Shown here: positions 6,919 through 15,161 of the stretch, in pieces
Numbering within the stretch: position 1 is the stretch's first letter
Layout: each line of letters starts with the position of its first letter
NCBI RefSeq assembly: GCF_004348545.1
Contig: NZ_SMKL01000046.1
Span: 1 to 46,899 of the forward strand
Reading direction: 5' to 3'
DNA from: Jiangella ureilytica
Lineage (GTDB): Bacteria; Actinomycetota; Actinomycetes; Jiangellales; Jiangellaceae
Length of the DNA: 46,899 nucleotides
The notes under the pieces: model-generated
What the model was told of the DNA's origin: nothing
Database searches by the model: none
Seen by the model: the letters and a program-made list of their open reading frames with translations, nothing else
Made by a program: the position numbers and the translations under genes

Positions 6919-9900
6919 ATGAGGGTCAAGCGCGCGCGAGCCCATGGCGCCGTCATCGCCACGGTCGCCGCCTGGGTGCTCGTCGTCGCCGCCGTCACCA
7001 CCGGACTGGTCGGCTACCTGGTCGTGGCCAGCCAGGACGGTGTCCGCGAGGCCCTGCGCGACGCCCCGCCCACGGAGGCCGCGGTCCAGGCGACCACCCG
7101 CCTCGGGCCCGACCCCGCCGACCAGGACGCCGCCGTCCGCGACGCCGTCGCCGCCCGCTCCGGCGGGGCGCCGCTCGAGGTGTACCGCAGCCTCGCCGGC
7201 GGCGAGGACGCGCTGGCCGTTCCCGGCAGCGACGAGGAGGCGCGCGGCGTCCTCGCCGTCTACGACGACCTCGGCGCGCACGCCGAGCTGGTCGACGGCG
7301 TCTGGCCCATCGAGGCGCAGGCCACGCGCGGCGGGACCGTCGCCGCCGCCCTGCACGCCACCGCCGCCGAGGCGCTCGGCCTCGCCACCGGCGACGACAT
7401 CCTCATCGGCGCCACCCGCGTGCTGGTCAGCGGCACCTGGCTGCCCGCCGACCCGGCCGATCCGTTCTGGTTCGGCGACCCGCTCGAGGTCACCGGCGTC
7501 GACGGCTCCGCCTACGGGCCGTTCGTGATCAGCGAGGCCGCTCTCGCCGCCGTCGAGCCGGCGCCGCAGGTGCGCTGGCGGGTGACCCCGCGGGCCGGCG
7601 ACATCACACCCGGCCAGGTCGCGGCACTGGCCGGCGATCTGCCGGGGCTCGCCACCACGCTCGAGGAGGACGACCGCGTCAACGTCCGCGGCGTCGCCGT
7701 CAGCGGCGAGCTGGCCGCCATGGCCGCCGCCCTCGAGGCCGACGTCGACCGCGGCACCAGCGTCTCGGCCGTCCCGCTCATCGTGCTCGTGGCCGTCGCC
7801 GTCGTCACCGGGGCGCAGGTCGCCCGCCTGCTCGGTGTCGTCCGCGAGGTCGAGACGACGCTGCTGCGCTCGCGCGGGCTGTCCGCGGCGCAGCTGGTGT
7901 GGTGGTCGGTGCTCGAGTCGGTGGCCGTGGTGCTGCCGTCGGCGGCGCTCGGCTCGGCGGCGACGGTGGCCGCGCTGCGGGCGAGCGGCGGCCCGGCCGT
8001 CGACGTGAGCGTGGCCGCCTGGTGTGCCGCCGGCGTCGCCGTCGGCACCCTCGGACTCCTGGTCACCGGCGCCGCCCTGACCGCGCGCCACGGGGTCGAG
8101 GACACCGTCGCGTTCACCAGCCGGCGCGCCACCGGGGCGATCGGCTGGACGTTCGCCGCCGTCGCGCTGATCGCCGCGGCGGTCGCGATCTGGCAGCTGC
8201 GCCGCTACGGCACCGGCGCCGACGGCGGCGGCAGTGCGGACCTGCTGGCCACGCCCGGCCCGGCGCTCGCGCTGCTGGCCTGCGCGGCGGTCGCGCTGCT
8301 CGCCGTCCCGTTCCCCCTGGCCCTGGCCGAGCGCGCCCTCGCCGGCCGCCGCCGGCTCGGGCTGCTGCTGCCGGCCTGGCAGGTCACCCGCCGGCTGCCG
8401 GTGTACGCGTCGGTGGTCGTACTCGTGGTGGTGACGGCGGGCGCCGGCGTGCTGGCGGCCGCGTACTCCGCGACCTGGACCGGCCTGCAGGAGGATCTCG
8501 CCGACGTGCGCACCGGCGCCGACGTGCGGGTGACGTTCGACCGCGCCGGCCCGCTGACCCAGGCCCGCCCGGCCGAGTCCGCCGAGCCGTTCCTGCGGGT
8601 CGACGGCGTGGACGACGCGGTCGGCGTGCTGGCCACCGGCGCCCGCATCGGCGACGAGAGCGCCGCCCTGCTGGCCCTCCCGTCCGACGGCCTGCGCGAC
8701 GTCGTCGAGACCCGCGACGACGTGTTCCCGGCGGCCCGGGTGGCCGACGCCGTCACCCCCGCGCGGGAGCGCATGACCGGCATCGAGCTGCCGGCCGGCA
8801 CCGAGCGCATCGAGGTCGAGACCGACGGCGTCGCCGCTGCCACGCTGCTGGTCGCCGACGCCGACGGCGTGCTGGCCCAGGCCGTGGTCGAGGACGGCGT
8901 GGCCGAGGTTTTGCCCGGTTTCGGCACCGTCGTCGCCGCCGACCTCACCGTGTCCGTGGCCGGCCCGACCGCTGCCGCCGTCACCGCGCTGCGCGCGGTC
9001 GACGGCTCCGGCACGGCCACCGACCTGCCGCTCGACGGCGTCGCGCCGTGGACGCCGCAGCTGGCAGCCAGCTACCGGGTGAGCCTCGGCGACCCGGGCG
9101 AGTCGCCGTTGTCGGCGGCCATCCACGCGAACAGCACCGGCGCCACCGTCCGGCTCATGCCGCCGGGCGACGCGAGCGAGCCGGTCCCGGTCGTCGCGTC
9201 GCAGGCCGCGCTGGACCGGTTCGGCCTCGAGATCGGTGACCCGGTCAGCCTGCACGTCGTGGGCACCCGGGTCGACGCGCGGGTCGAGTCGGCCGTGGCC
9301 GTCGTCCCGGGCGTGGCCGACCCCGTCGCGTTCGTCGCCGACCTGCCGAGCGTCACCGACTCGCTGCTGCGCACCGCCGGCCGGCCGCAGCGCATCACCG
9401 AGGTCTGGCTGAGCGCTGGGGTGTCCGGCGGCGCCGGCGGCGACACCGCGGCCCTCGCGGCGGCCGTCGAGGACTCCGGGGCGGCCGTCGCCGCGCAGGT
9501 CACCGACCGGCAGACGGTCCGGTCCGGGCTGCTCGACCACGGGCTCGCGCGACACGTCGTGCCGGCGTTCTGGTCGGTGGCCGCGGCGGCGATCGTGCTG
9601 ACGGCCATCGGCGCGGTCGCGTCGGCGGCGACGCTGCAGCGGCAGCGCCGGGGCGAGCTCGCCGTGCTGCGGGTCGTGGGCGTGGCGCCGTCGGAGCAGG
9701 CCCGGTCGCGGCGCATCGAGCAGGCCGGCATGGGGATCCTGGCCATGGTGGCGGGTGCGGTGGGCGGGGTGGTGGTCGCCGCCTTGACGGTGACGGTCCT
9801 GGCCCGGGCCGCGACGTCCGGGGTGCCGGAGGCGCTCGACCCGGTGGGCGGGGCGAGCCTGGGCGCGCTGGCGGTGTTCGCGCTGGTGCTGGCCGGTGTC

Positions 9901-9981
9901 GTCGCTGCGGTGGCGCTGCTGCACGCCTCGCGCGCGGGGCGTGACGCGGCGGCCGCGGTGCCGGGGGAGGAGCGGCGATGA
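6919..9981 (+). CDS. FtsX-type ABC transporter permease (first of a pair)
   Basis: About 1020 residues. One N-terminal helix (residues about 12-38) precedes a large extracytoplasmic region, then FtsX/MacB-type helices near 275-300, 320-350 and 360-395, more helices around 410-530, a second exported domain, and three C-terminal helices (about 880-1010), so it is the duplicated ABC3-permease form. With the second permease and the two ATPases downstream it should form an exporter, lipoprotein-extracting or cell-wall-stress complex like MacB or Lol. The substrate is unknown. I start at the ATG at 6919, giving MRVKRARAHGAV and then the first helix; the open frame begins at 6475 within the methyltransferase gene but that part is out-of-frame shadow. 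Its stop overlaps an ATG at 9978. Confidence 0.88.
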   Translation: MRVKRARAHGAVIATVAAWVLVVAAVTTGLVGYLVVASQDGVREALRDAPPTEAAVQATTRLGPDPADQDAAVRDAVAARSGGAPLEVYRSLAGGEDALAVPGSDEEARGVLAVYDDLGAHAELVDGVWPIEAQATRGGTVAAALHATAAEALGLATGDDILIGATRVLVSGTWLPADPADPFWFGDPLEVTGVDGSAYGPFVISEAALAAVEPAPQVRWRVTPRAGDITPGQVAALAGDLPGLATTLEEDDRVNVRGVAVSGELAAMAAALEADVDRGTSVSAVPLIVLVAVAVVTGAQVARLLGVVREVETTLLRSRGLSAAQLVWWSVLESVAVVLPSAALGSAATVAALRASGGPAVDVSVAAWCAAGVAVGTLGLLVTGAALTARHGVEDTVAFTSRRATGAIGWTFAAVALIAAAVAIWQLRRYGTGADGGGSADLLATPGPALALLACAAVALLAVPFPLALAERALAGRRRLGLLLPAWQVTRRLPVYASVVVLVVVTAGAGVLAAAYSATWTGLQEDLADVRTGADVRVTFDRAGPLTQARPAESAEPFLRVDGVDDAVGVLATGARIGDESAALLALPSDGLRDVVETRDDVFPAARVADAVTPARERMTGIELPAGTERIEVETDGVAAATLLVADADGVLAQAVVEDGVAEVLPGFGTVVAADLTVSVAGPTAAAVTALRAVDGSGTATDLPLDGVAPWTPQLAASYRVSLGDPGESPLSAAIHANSTGATVRLMPPGDASEPVPVVASQAALDRFGLEIGDPVSLHVVGTRVDARVESAVAVVPGVADPVAFVADLPSVTDSLLRTAGRPQRITEVWLSAGVSGGAGGDTAALAAAVEDSGAAVAAQVTDRQTVRSGLLDHGLARHVVPAFWSVAAAAIVLTAIGAVASAATLQRQRRGELAVLRVVGVAPSEQARSRRIEQAGMGILAMVAGAVGGVVVAALTVTVLARAATSGVPEALDPVGGASLGALAVFALVLAGVVAAVALLHASRAGRDAAAAVPGEERR

Positions 9982-10094
9982 GGCGAGCGAGCGGAGTGGT
10001 CGCCGGAGCCGGGCGCGGCGCCGCCGGGCGCGGCGGAGGCGCCCGCGCAGCGAGCGAGTCTCGGAGCGCGACCGGGAAGGTGGCGCGACGGTGA
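9978..10094 (+). CDS. Possible 38-codon coupling ORF between the two permease genes
   Basis: An ATG overlaps the upstream stop (ATGA at 9978-9981) and the 38-codon frame ends in a TGA that overlaps the downstream GTG start (GTGA at 10091-10094). The encoded peptide is Arg/Ala/Gly-rich (begins MRRASGVVAGAGRG) with no recognisable fold. The DNA is a spacer with AGCGAGCGAG repeats at both ends and a GC-rich stem (GGGCGC at 10011-10016 with GCGCCC at 10039-10044). It may serve only to carry ribosomes from one permease gene to the next, or it may be an inserted spacer repeat that stayed open by chance. A functional peptide is doubtful. Confidence 0.3.
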   Translation: MRRASGVVAGAGRGAAGRGGGARAASESRSATGKVARR

Positions 10095-12799
10095 GCCGGG
10101 GTCTCGGGACCGGGCGGCTGTTCCGCCGCCAGTTCCTCGCCGACCGCGCGGCCGCGCTGGTCGTGGTCGGCGTCGTGTTCGTGCTCGCGCTGGTGGCGGC
10201 CGCGCTGCCACGGCTGGCCGAGCAGGTGTTCACCGACGACCTGCGCTCGGAGATGGCCGGCACGCCGGCGACGCTGCGCGACGTGACGTCGGTGGCCGCC
10301 GTACCGCCGGCCCTCGGCAGCGGCGACGACATCTGGGCGTCCTTCGGCAGGGCGCTCGCGTCGGTCCGCGACGACGCGCCGGCGGCGGTCCGCGAGGCCA
10401 CGGGGCCGGGCCGCTTCGTCGTCACCACGCCGCCCGCCCGGGTCGAGGTGCACGCGCCCGAGAGCGCCACCGACGTGCTGCCCACCGTGGACCCGTACTG
10501 GTCCGAGACCGTCCGCGTCGTCGAGGGCCGGGCGCCGGCGCCGCCCGTCGTGCCCGAGACGGCGGGCGAGCCGGTCGTCGTCGACGTCATGCTGGCCGCG
10601 ACGTCGGCCGAGACACTGGGCTGGGCGGTCGGCGACACCACCACCGTCGCGCCGGCGCGCGGCGCCACGGCCACCGCGTCGCCGCTGATCTACCGGCTGT
10701 CCGGCGTGTACGAGCCGATCGACGCCGAGGCGCCGGTGTGGGCGCACCACCGCGCCGCACTCGAGCCCGAGGTCTTCGACGACTGGGACCGCGGCCGGGT
10801 GCTGACGGTGGCCGCGTACATCGAGCCGAACTCGTGGCCCGCGCTGGCGCCGATCATCGGCTGGCCGGTCGAAACCAGGCTCTGGTTCCCGGTCGACGTG
10901 TCGCACGCGCGGGCCGGGTTCACCGAGCCGCTGCGCGACGGGCTGAGCCGGTTCGTCGCCGCCGCCCCGACACTGGCCTCGGGCGACGTCGCCGACCCGA
11001 CCCGCACGCTGGTCAGCCCGATCCTCACCACCGGCTCCATCGACGTGCTCGACCGCGTCGCCGACCGGCACGCGAGCTCGTCGGCGGTCATGGCGATCGT
11101 CGCCGCCGGGCCGCTGGGCGTCGCCCTCGCGGTGCTGGCGCTGGCCGCCCGCCTCATGGTCGAGCGGCGGCGGACGGCGCTCGGGCTCATCGGCGCCCGG
11201 GGCGCCTCGCCGCTGCAGCTGCGGCTGCTCATGGGCGTCGAGGGGCTGCTGCTCGGGCTGCCGGCCGCCGCGCTGGCCACGGTGCTGGTCCGGCAGGTCG
11301 TCGACGGCCGCGGCGGCAGCGCAGGACTGCTGCTGCCGCTCGCCGTCGGGCTGGCTCCGGCGGTCCTGCTCCCGCTGGCCGCGCGCCCGAAGGGGCTGCG
11401 CGCCGTGCGCCGCGACCTAGGCCTGGGCCGGCCGTCCCGGGCCCGCAAGCTGGTCGAGGGGCTCGCCGTCGGCGCGGCCGTGGCATCCGCCGTCGCGCTC
11501 AACGCCCGTGGCCTCGACGCCGGCGACGGCGGCGGGGTCGACCCGCTGACGGCCGCGACCCCGCTGTTGCTCGCCCTCGCGGTGAGCGTGCTGGTCATGC
11601 GGCTGTACCCGCGGCCCATGGCGGCCATGGGCCGCATGCTCGGTGGTCGCCGCGGCACGGTCGCCTACCTCGGCGCCGCGCGCGCCGTCCGCGACCCGGT
11701 CGCCGGCTTCGTGCCGATGCTGGCGCTGGTCGTGGGCATGTCGATCGCCGCGTTCTCCACCGTCGTCTGGTCCACCACGGAGCGCGGCATCGAGCAGACC
11801 GCCTGGCAGCAGGTCGGCGCCGACGTCCGGGTGTCCGGGTCGCCGCTGAGCGAGGCCGAGCTGGCCGCCGTCCGCGAGACTCCCGGTGTCGCCGCCGTCG
11901 CGACCGTCGTCACCACCGGGCCGACGCTGTTCAAGGTCGGCCCCATCGACAACCGCATCCCGCTCTACGTCGTCGACGTCGCCGAGCTGGACGCCGTGCG
12001 AGCGGGCGGGTCGGCGCTCGACCCGCTGCCGGACGGGCTGACCACGCTCGGACCCGGCGGCGAGGTGCCGCTGCTGGTGGCCGACGGCATCGTCGACGAC
12101 GGCGCCACCGGCACGCTGACGCTGAGCGAGCGGCTGAACGCCGTGGTGGCCGGGAGCGCCGGCACGATCCCCGGGCTCACCACCGGCAGCCAGTGGATGC
12201 TGGCCGACCGCGGCGTGCTCGAGGAGGCCGGCGTGACGATCATCCCGCCGCGGCTCACACTGGTCGACCTGAACGACAGCGCCAGCTCGGCCGCCGTGGC
12301 GGGCGCGATCGGCGCGCGCACGGTGACCACGCCGGACACCGCCATGGCGGACCTGCGCGGACCGGTCAACGACGGCACCGCGCGGGCCATCGTCGGCGCC
12401 ATCGCACTCACCGGGCTGTTGTGCGCGGCGGCCGTCGTGCTCACCATGGTGGTCGGGGCGCCGTCGCGCGGGCGGCTGCTCTCGCAGCTGCGCACGCTGG
12501 GGCTGTCCGGCCGGCAGGGCGAGGGCCTGGTCGTCTGGGAGGCCGCTCCGGTGGCGGCGGTGTCGCTGGTGACGGGGCTGCTGCTCGGTGTGGTGCTGCC
12601 GTGGGCGGTGCTCTCCGGCGTCGACCTGCGGTCGCTGACCGGCGGCGGCGAGCAGCCGGCGGTGCACCTGCCGCTCGGTCTGCTGGGTGCGGTGACGCTG
12701 GGCTTCGTGCTGGTGGTCGCGGTGGCGGTGGTGGTGGCGGTGCTGACGGGACGGCGGCCGGCTCCGGCCGGCGTGCTACGGATGGGTGACGAGACGTGA
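10091..12799 (+). CDS. FtsX-type ABC transporter permease (second of a pair)
   Basis: About 902 residues with the same design as the upstream permease. A first helix (about 18-42) is followed by an exported domain to about residue 330, FtsX-type helices near 335-440, additional helices around 455-530, a second exported domain, and three C-terminal helices ending near 895. The GTG at 10091 is preceded by GGAAGGTGG and gives MSRGLGTGRLFRRQFLADRAAA, a typical short cytoplasmic start. The final codons overlap the start of the ATPase at 12796 (GTGA), which supports one operon. Likely heterodimer partner of the 6919 protein. Confidence 0.88.
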   Translation: MSRGLGTGRLFRRQFLADRAAALVVVGVVFVLALVAAALPRLAEQVFTDDLRSEMAGTPATLRDVTSVAAVPPALGSGDDIWASFGRALASVRDDAPAAVREATGPGRFVVTTPPARVEVHAPESATDVLPTVDPYWSETVRVVEGRAPAPPVVPETAGEPVVVDVMLAATSAETLGWAVGDTTTVAPARGATATASPLIYRLSGVYEPIDAEAPVWAHHRAALEPEVFDDWDRGRVLTVAAYIEPNSWPALAPIIGWPVETRLWFPVDVSHARAGFTEPLRDGLSRFVAAAPTLASGDVADPTRTLVSPILTTGSIDVLDRVADRHASSSAVMAIVAAGPLGVALAVLALAARLMVERRRTALGLIGARGASPLQLRLLMGVEGLLLGLPAAALATVLVRQVVDGRGGSAGLLLPLAVGLAPAVLLPLAARPKGLRAVRRDLGLGRPSRARKLVEGLAVGAAVASAVALNARGLDAGDGGGVDPLTAATPLLLALAVSVLVMRLYPRPMAAMGRMLGGRRGTVAYLGAARAVRDPVAGFVPMLALVVGMSIAAFSTVVWSTTERGIEQTAWQQVGADVRVSGSPLSEAELAAVRETPGVAAVATVVTTGPTLFKVGPIDNRIPLYVVDVAELDAVRAGGSALDPLPDGLTTLGPGGEVPLLVADGIVDDGATGTLTLSERLNAVVAGSAGTIPGLTTGSQWMLADRGVLEEAGVTIIPPRLTLVDLNDSASSAAVAGAIGARTVTTPDTAMADLRGPVNDGTARAIVGAIALTGLLCAAAVVLTMVVGAPSRGRLLSQLRTLGLSGRQGEGLVVWEAAPVAAVSLVTGLLLGVVLPWAVLSGVDLRSLTGGGEQPAVHLPLGLLGAVTLGFVLVVAVAVVVAVLTGRRPAPAGVLRMGDET

Positions 12800-13725
12800 C
12801 AGAACTGCTGGTGGACGACCGGAGCGCCGACCGGCGCGACATCGTGTGCGAGGACCTCGTGCGCATCTACACCGCCGAGGGCGTGGAGGTGCAGGCGCTG
12901 CAGGGTCTCAACCTGCGTGTCGATGCGGGTGAGGTGGTCGCCGTCGTCGGCGCCTCCGGGTCCGGCAAGTCGACGCTGCTGAACATCCTGTCCGGGCTCG
13001 ACACCCCGACGGCCGGCGTCGCGAAGGTCGCCGGCCACGACATGCTGACCATGAAGGGCCGCGAGCGGGTCCGCTACCAGCGCCACACCGTGGGCTTCGT
13101 GTGGCAGCAGACGTCGCGCAACCTGCTCCCGTACCTCACGGCTGCCGAGAACGTCGCCGTCCCGGCCGCGATCGCAGGGCGCGGTGGCCGCAGACGTGGG
13201 GAACGGGTCGACCTGCTGCTCGAGGCGATGGGCGTCGGGCACTGCCGCGACCGCCGTCCGGCCGAGATGTCAGGCGGCGAGCAGCAGCGGGTGGCCATCG
13301 CCGTCGCGCTGGTCAACGAGCCGCGCGTGCTCCTGGCCGACGAGCCCACCGGCGAGCTCGACGAGGCCACGTCGGCCGACGTGTTCGAGGCGATCCGGCA
13401 CGCCAACACCGAGTTCGGCGTGACGGTGCTGGTGGTGACGCACGACCAGGCGGTCGCCGGGCACGTCGGGCGGACGGTGCAGATCCGCGACGGCCGCACG
13501 GCGACGGAGATCCTGCGGCGCACCGAGCTCGACGAGCACGGCCAGGAGCAGCACATCGCCGAGGAGTTCGCCGTCCTCGACCGCGCCGGCCGGCTGCAGC
13601 TTCCCGACGAGTTCGTCGGCGCGCTGGAACTGCGCGACCGCGTCCGGCTGGCGCTCGAGCAGGACCACATCGGGGTGTGGCCCGACGAACGGGTCCGTCG
13701 CACGGAAGGGGTCGCCGGTGAGTGA
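12796..13725 (+). CDS. ABC transporter ATP-binding protein with C-terminal extension
   Basis: A 309-residue LolD/MacB-type ATPase: Walker A GASGSGKST (52-60), signature SGGEQQ (about 159-164), Walker B VLLADEP, then H-loop VTHDQ. The ATPase core ends near residue 235. About 70 further residues follow, containing EEFAVLDRAGRLQLPDEF and LRDRVRLALEQDHIGVWPD, which read like an AbrB/SpoVT-type small domain. Such a tail is absent from its neighbour ATPase at 13718. It energises the FtsX permeases upstream. The GTG start overlaps the permease stop, and its own 3' end overlaps the next start by eight bases. Confidence 0.92.
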   Translation: MTELLVDDRSADRRDIVCEDLVRIYTAEGVEVQALQGLNLRVDAGEVVAVVGASGSGKSTLLNILSGLDTPTAGVAKVAGHDMLTMKGRERVRYQRHTVGFVWQQTSRNLLPYLTAAENVAVPAAIAGRGGRRRGERVDLLLEAMGVGHCRDRRPAEMSGGEQQRVAIAVALVNEPRVLLADEPTGELDEATSADVFEAIRHANTEFGVTVLVVTHDQAVAGHVGRTVQIRDGRTATEILRRTELDEHGQEQHIAEEFAVLDRAGRLQLPDEFVGALELRDRVRLALEQDHIGVWPDERVRRTEGVAGE

Positions 13726-14410
13726 GGGTCACGCCGTCCGGGCGGTCGCCGTCAGCCGGGTGTTCGGCAGCGGCGCGCGCGAGGTGCACGCCTGCAACCG
13801 CGTCGACCTCGAGGCCCACCCCGGCGAGCTGCTCGTGGTGAAGGGGCCGTCCGGGTCGGGGAAGACGACGCTGCTCAACCTGCTCGGCGCGCTGGACCGG
13901 CCGACCAGCGGGCAGGTGTTCATCGGCGACCTCGAGGTGTCGGCGATGAGCGAGAAGGACCTCGTCCCCGTGCGCCGGCACGAGATCGGCTACGTGTTCC
14001 AGTCGTTCGGCCTGATCCCGATCCTCACCGCCGCCGAGAACGTCGAGATCCCGCTGCGGCTGCAGGAGCTCGACCCGGCCGCGCGGACGGCGCGGGTGGC
14101 GCAGCTGCTGGCGCTGGTCGGCCTCGAGGGGCACGCGGAGCAGCGGCCGTACGAGCTGTCCGGCGGCCAGCAGCAGCGGGTGGGCATCGCGCGGGCGCTG
14201 GCGGGTGACCCCGAGGTGCTGATCGCCGACGAGCCGACGGCGCAGCTGGACACCCGGACCGGCGCCTCGGTGATGGCGCTCATCCACCACCTCGTGCGCA
14301 CCCGCGGCATGACCGCGGTCGTCGCCACCCATGACCCCGCGCTGATGGAGCAGGCCGACCGCACGGTCGAACTGCGCGACGGCCGGGTGGTGGACGCCGC
14401 GGTGGCGTGA
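13718..14410 (+). CDS. ABC transporter ATP-binding protein (LolD/MacB type)
   Basis: A 230-residue ATPase of minimal size: Walker A GPSGSGKTT (43-51), Q-loop FQSFGLIPILTAAENV, signature SGGQQQR near 148, Walker B VLIADEPTAQLD, and H-loop VATHDPAL. Last gene of the export operon. Having two different ATPases for two different FtsX permeases suggests an asymmetric complex or two alternative ones. The GTG start lies inside the upstream coding sequence. The stop is embedded in a 16-base tandem duplication (14401-14416 and 14417-14432), so the sequence around the C-terminus has recently duplicated. Confidence 0.92.
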   Translation: MSEGHAVRAVAVSRVFGSGAREVHACNRVDLEAHPGELLVVKGPSGSGKTTLLNLLGALDRPTSGQVFIGDLEVSAMSEKDLVPVRRHEIGYVFQSFGLIPILTAAENVEIPLRLQELDPAARTARVAQLLALVGLEGHAEQRPYELSGGQQQRVGIARALAGDPEVLIADEPTAQLDTRTGASVMALIHHLVRTRGMTAVVATHDPALMEQADRTVELRDGRVVDAAVA

Positions 14411-14432
14411 CCGCGCGGTGGCGTGACCGCGC
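14401..14432. repeat. 16-base tandem duplication across a stop codon
   Basis: GGTGGCGTGACCGCGC occurs twice in succession, at 14401-14416 and 14417-14432. The first copy carries the TGA stop of the ATPase gene. The second is non-coding. The exact identity of the copies suggests a recent slippage event. Confidence 0.8.
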
Positions 14433-14445
14433 GGTCTCTCGGGTT

Positions 14446-14510
14446 GGCGCATCCGCCCAGCGACCGGTCTGTGGTGTTCGGCAGCCGGTCCCGCCGTGGC
14501 CGGATGCGCC
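14446..14510 (+). terminator. Nested inverted repeat downstream of the ABC export operon
   Basis: GGCGCATCCG (14446-14455) pairs perfectly with CGGATGCGCC (14501-14510). Inside it GACCGG (14462-14467) pairs with CCGGTC (14485-14490). The structure lies 36 bases past the last ATPase stop in a convergent intergenic region and has no U-tract, which is common for actinobacterial terminators. Confidence 0.5.
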
Positions 14511-14837
14511 GGGCCGCCACCCGCTCTCCGCCCCCGGATTGATCACGTTCAGCAGGGGATCGCGTGTCGCACGAGGCCTGTAGGCGTGGTGATGGTCAGG
14601 TCATCCTCGTGACGGCCCGTCCTGGCGGCCGGCGGGCCGGGACCGCGGCGGGGCTGACCGCCCGGCTACCCGTGGACAGGTAGCGGCCAGCCCGACTGAA
14701 GTCACAGCGGTAAGAGCCGCCGGGGCCGGTGTTCGGCCGGCGTCAGGGGCTGGCGAACGCCGCATCTTCGGCGCAAGGCGCACCCGGCGCACCGCGACCC
14801 CCACGGCGACGCCGCAAGCTGACGCCGTCGTCGCTGG
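14511..14837. repeat. Convergent intergenic region: dispersed repeat plus two further hairpins
   Basis: No gene is seen. 14541 to about 14620 is a diverged copy of 160-240 (GATCACGTTCAG start, AGGCCTGTA core, GTCATCCTCGTGACGGC end). A second hairpin spans 14651-14693: GGGCTG with CAGCCC outside and CTACC (14666-14670) with GGTAG (14679-14683) inside. A third weaker one, CGCCGG...CCGGCG, lies around 14717-14741. Both flanking genes point inward, so these may act as bidirectional terminators. A small structured RNA is possible but unsupported. Confidence 0.5.
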
Positions 14838-15047
14838 TCAGACCGCCACTGGCTGGAAGATCGACTCGATCAGCGGCAGGTCGCCGTTGAACACGGCGGC
14901 CGAGCACTCGCGGCAGGCGAACTCCACGCCCATGCCGCCGGGGACCTTGTCGAACTCGGTCTCCGCGTCGCACTCGCTGCACCAGGCCGTGAGGGAGCCG
15001 ATGAGCAGCTCGGGCGCCGCGACGTTCAGATCTCGTCTTGCCCTCAT
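14838..15047 (-). CDS. Small CxxC...CxxC zinc-ribbon protein
   Basis: A 69-residue protein too short for most gene callers. CSEC (residues 23-26) and CREC (45-48) form a probable four-cysteine zinc ribbon, with ETEFDKVPGGMGVEFA between them. The C-terminus (GDLPLIESIFQPVAV) is hydrophobic. The start is an ATG at 15047 giving MRARRDLNVAAPELL; the open frame continues upstream but that part is antisense to ku. It is divergent from ku with 114 bases between. I do not recognise the family by name. Function unknown; a nucleic-acid- or protein-binding adaptor is a guess from the fold. Confidence 0.65.
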   Translation of the reverse strand: MRARRDLNVAAPELLIGSLTAWCSECDAETEFDKVPGGMGVEFACRECSAAVFNGDLPLIESIFQPVAV

Positions 15048-15161
15048 GGTTCGAGAGTGACACGCCAGGTGGACGGGGCCGAGGAGGCGCGCCGGGGCGT
15101 GCAGGAGCCACACTAGGCTTGGACGGGCACGACGACGAGGTGCCGGCGGACGGAGTGGAAC

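Noticed and set aside
6841-10674. 1277-codon minus-strand frame opposite the FtsX permease genes
   Set aside because: Composition is Arg/Gly/His/Gln repeats without any fold, while the plus strand encodes clear FtsX permeases.
14651-14693. tRNA or known riboswitch in the convergent intergenic region
   Set aside because: The stems do not form a cloverleaf, no TTCRA-type T-loop is present, and both flanking genes point toward it, which does not suit a riboswitch.
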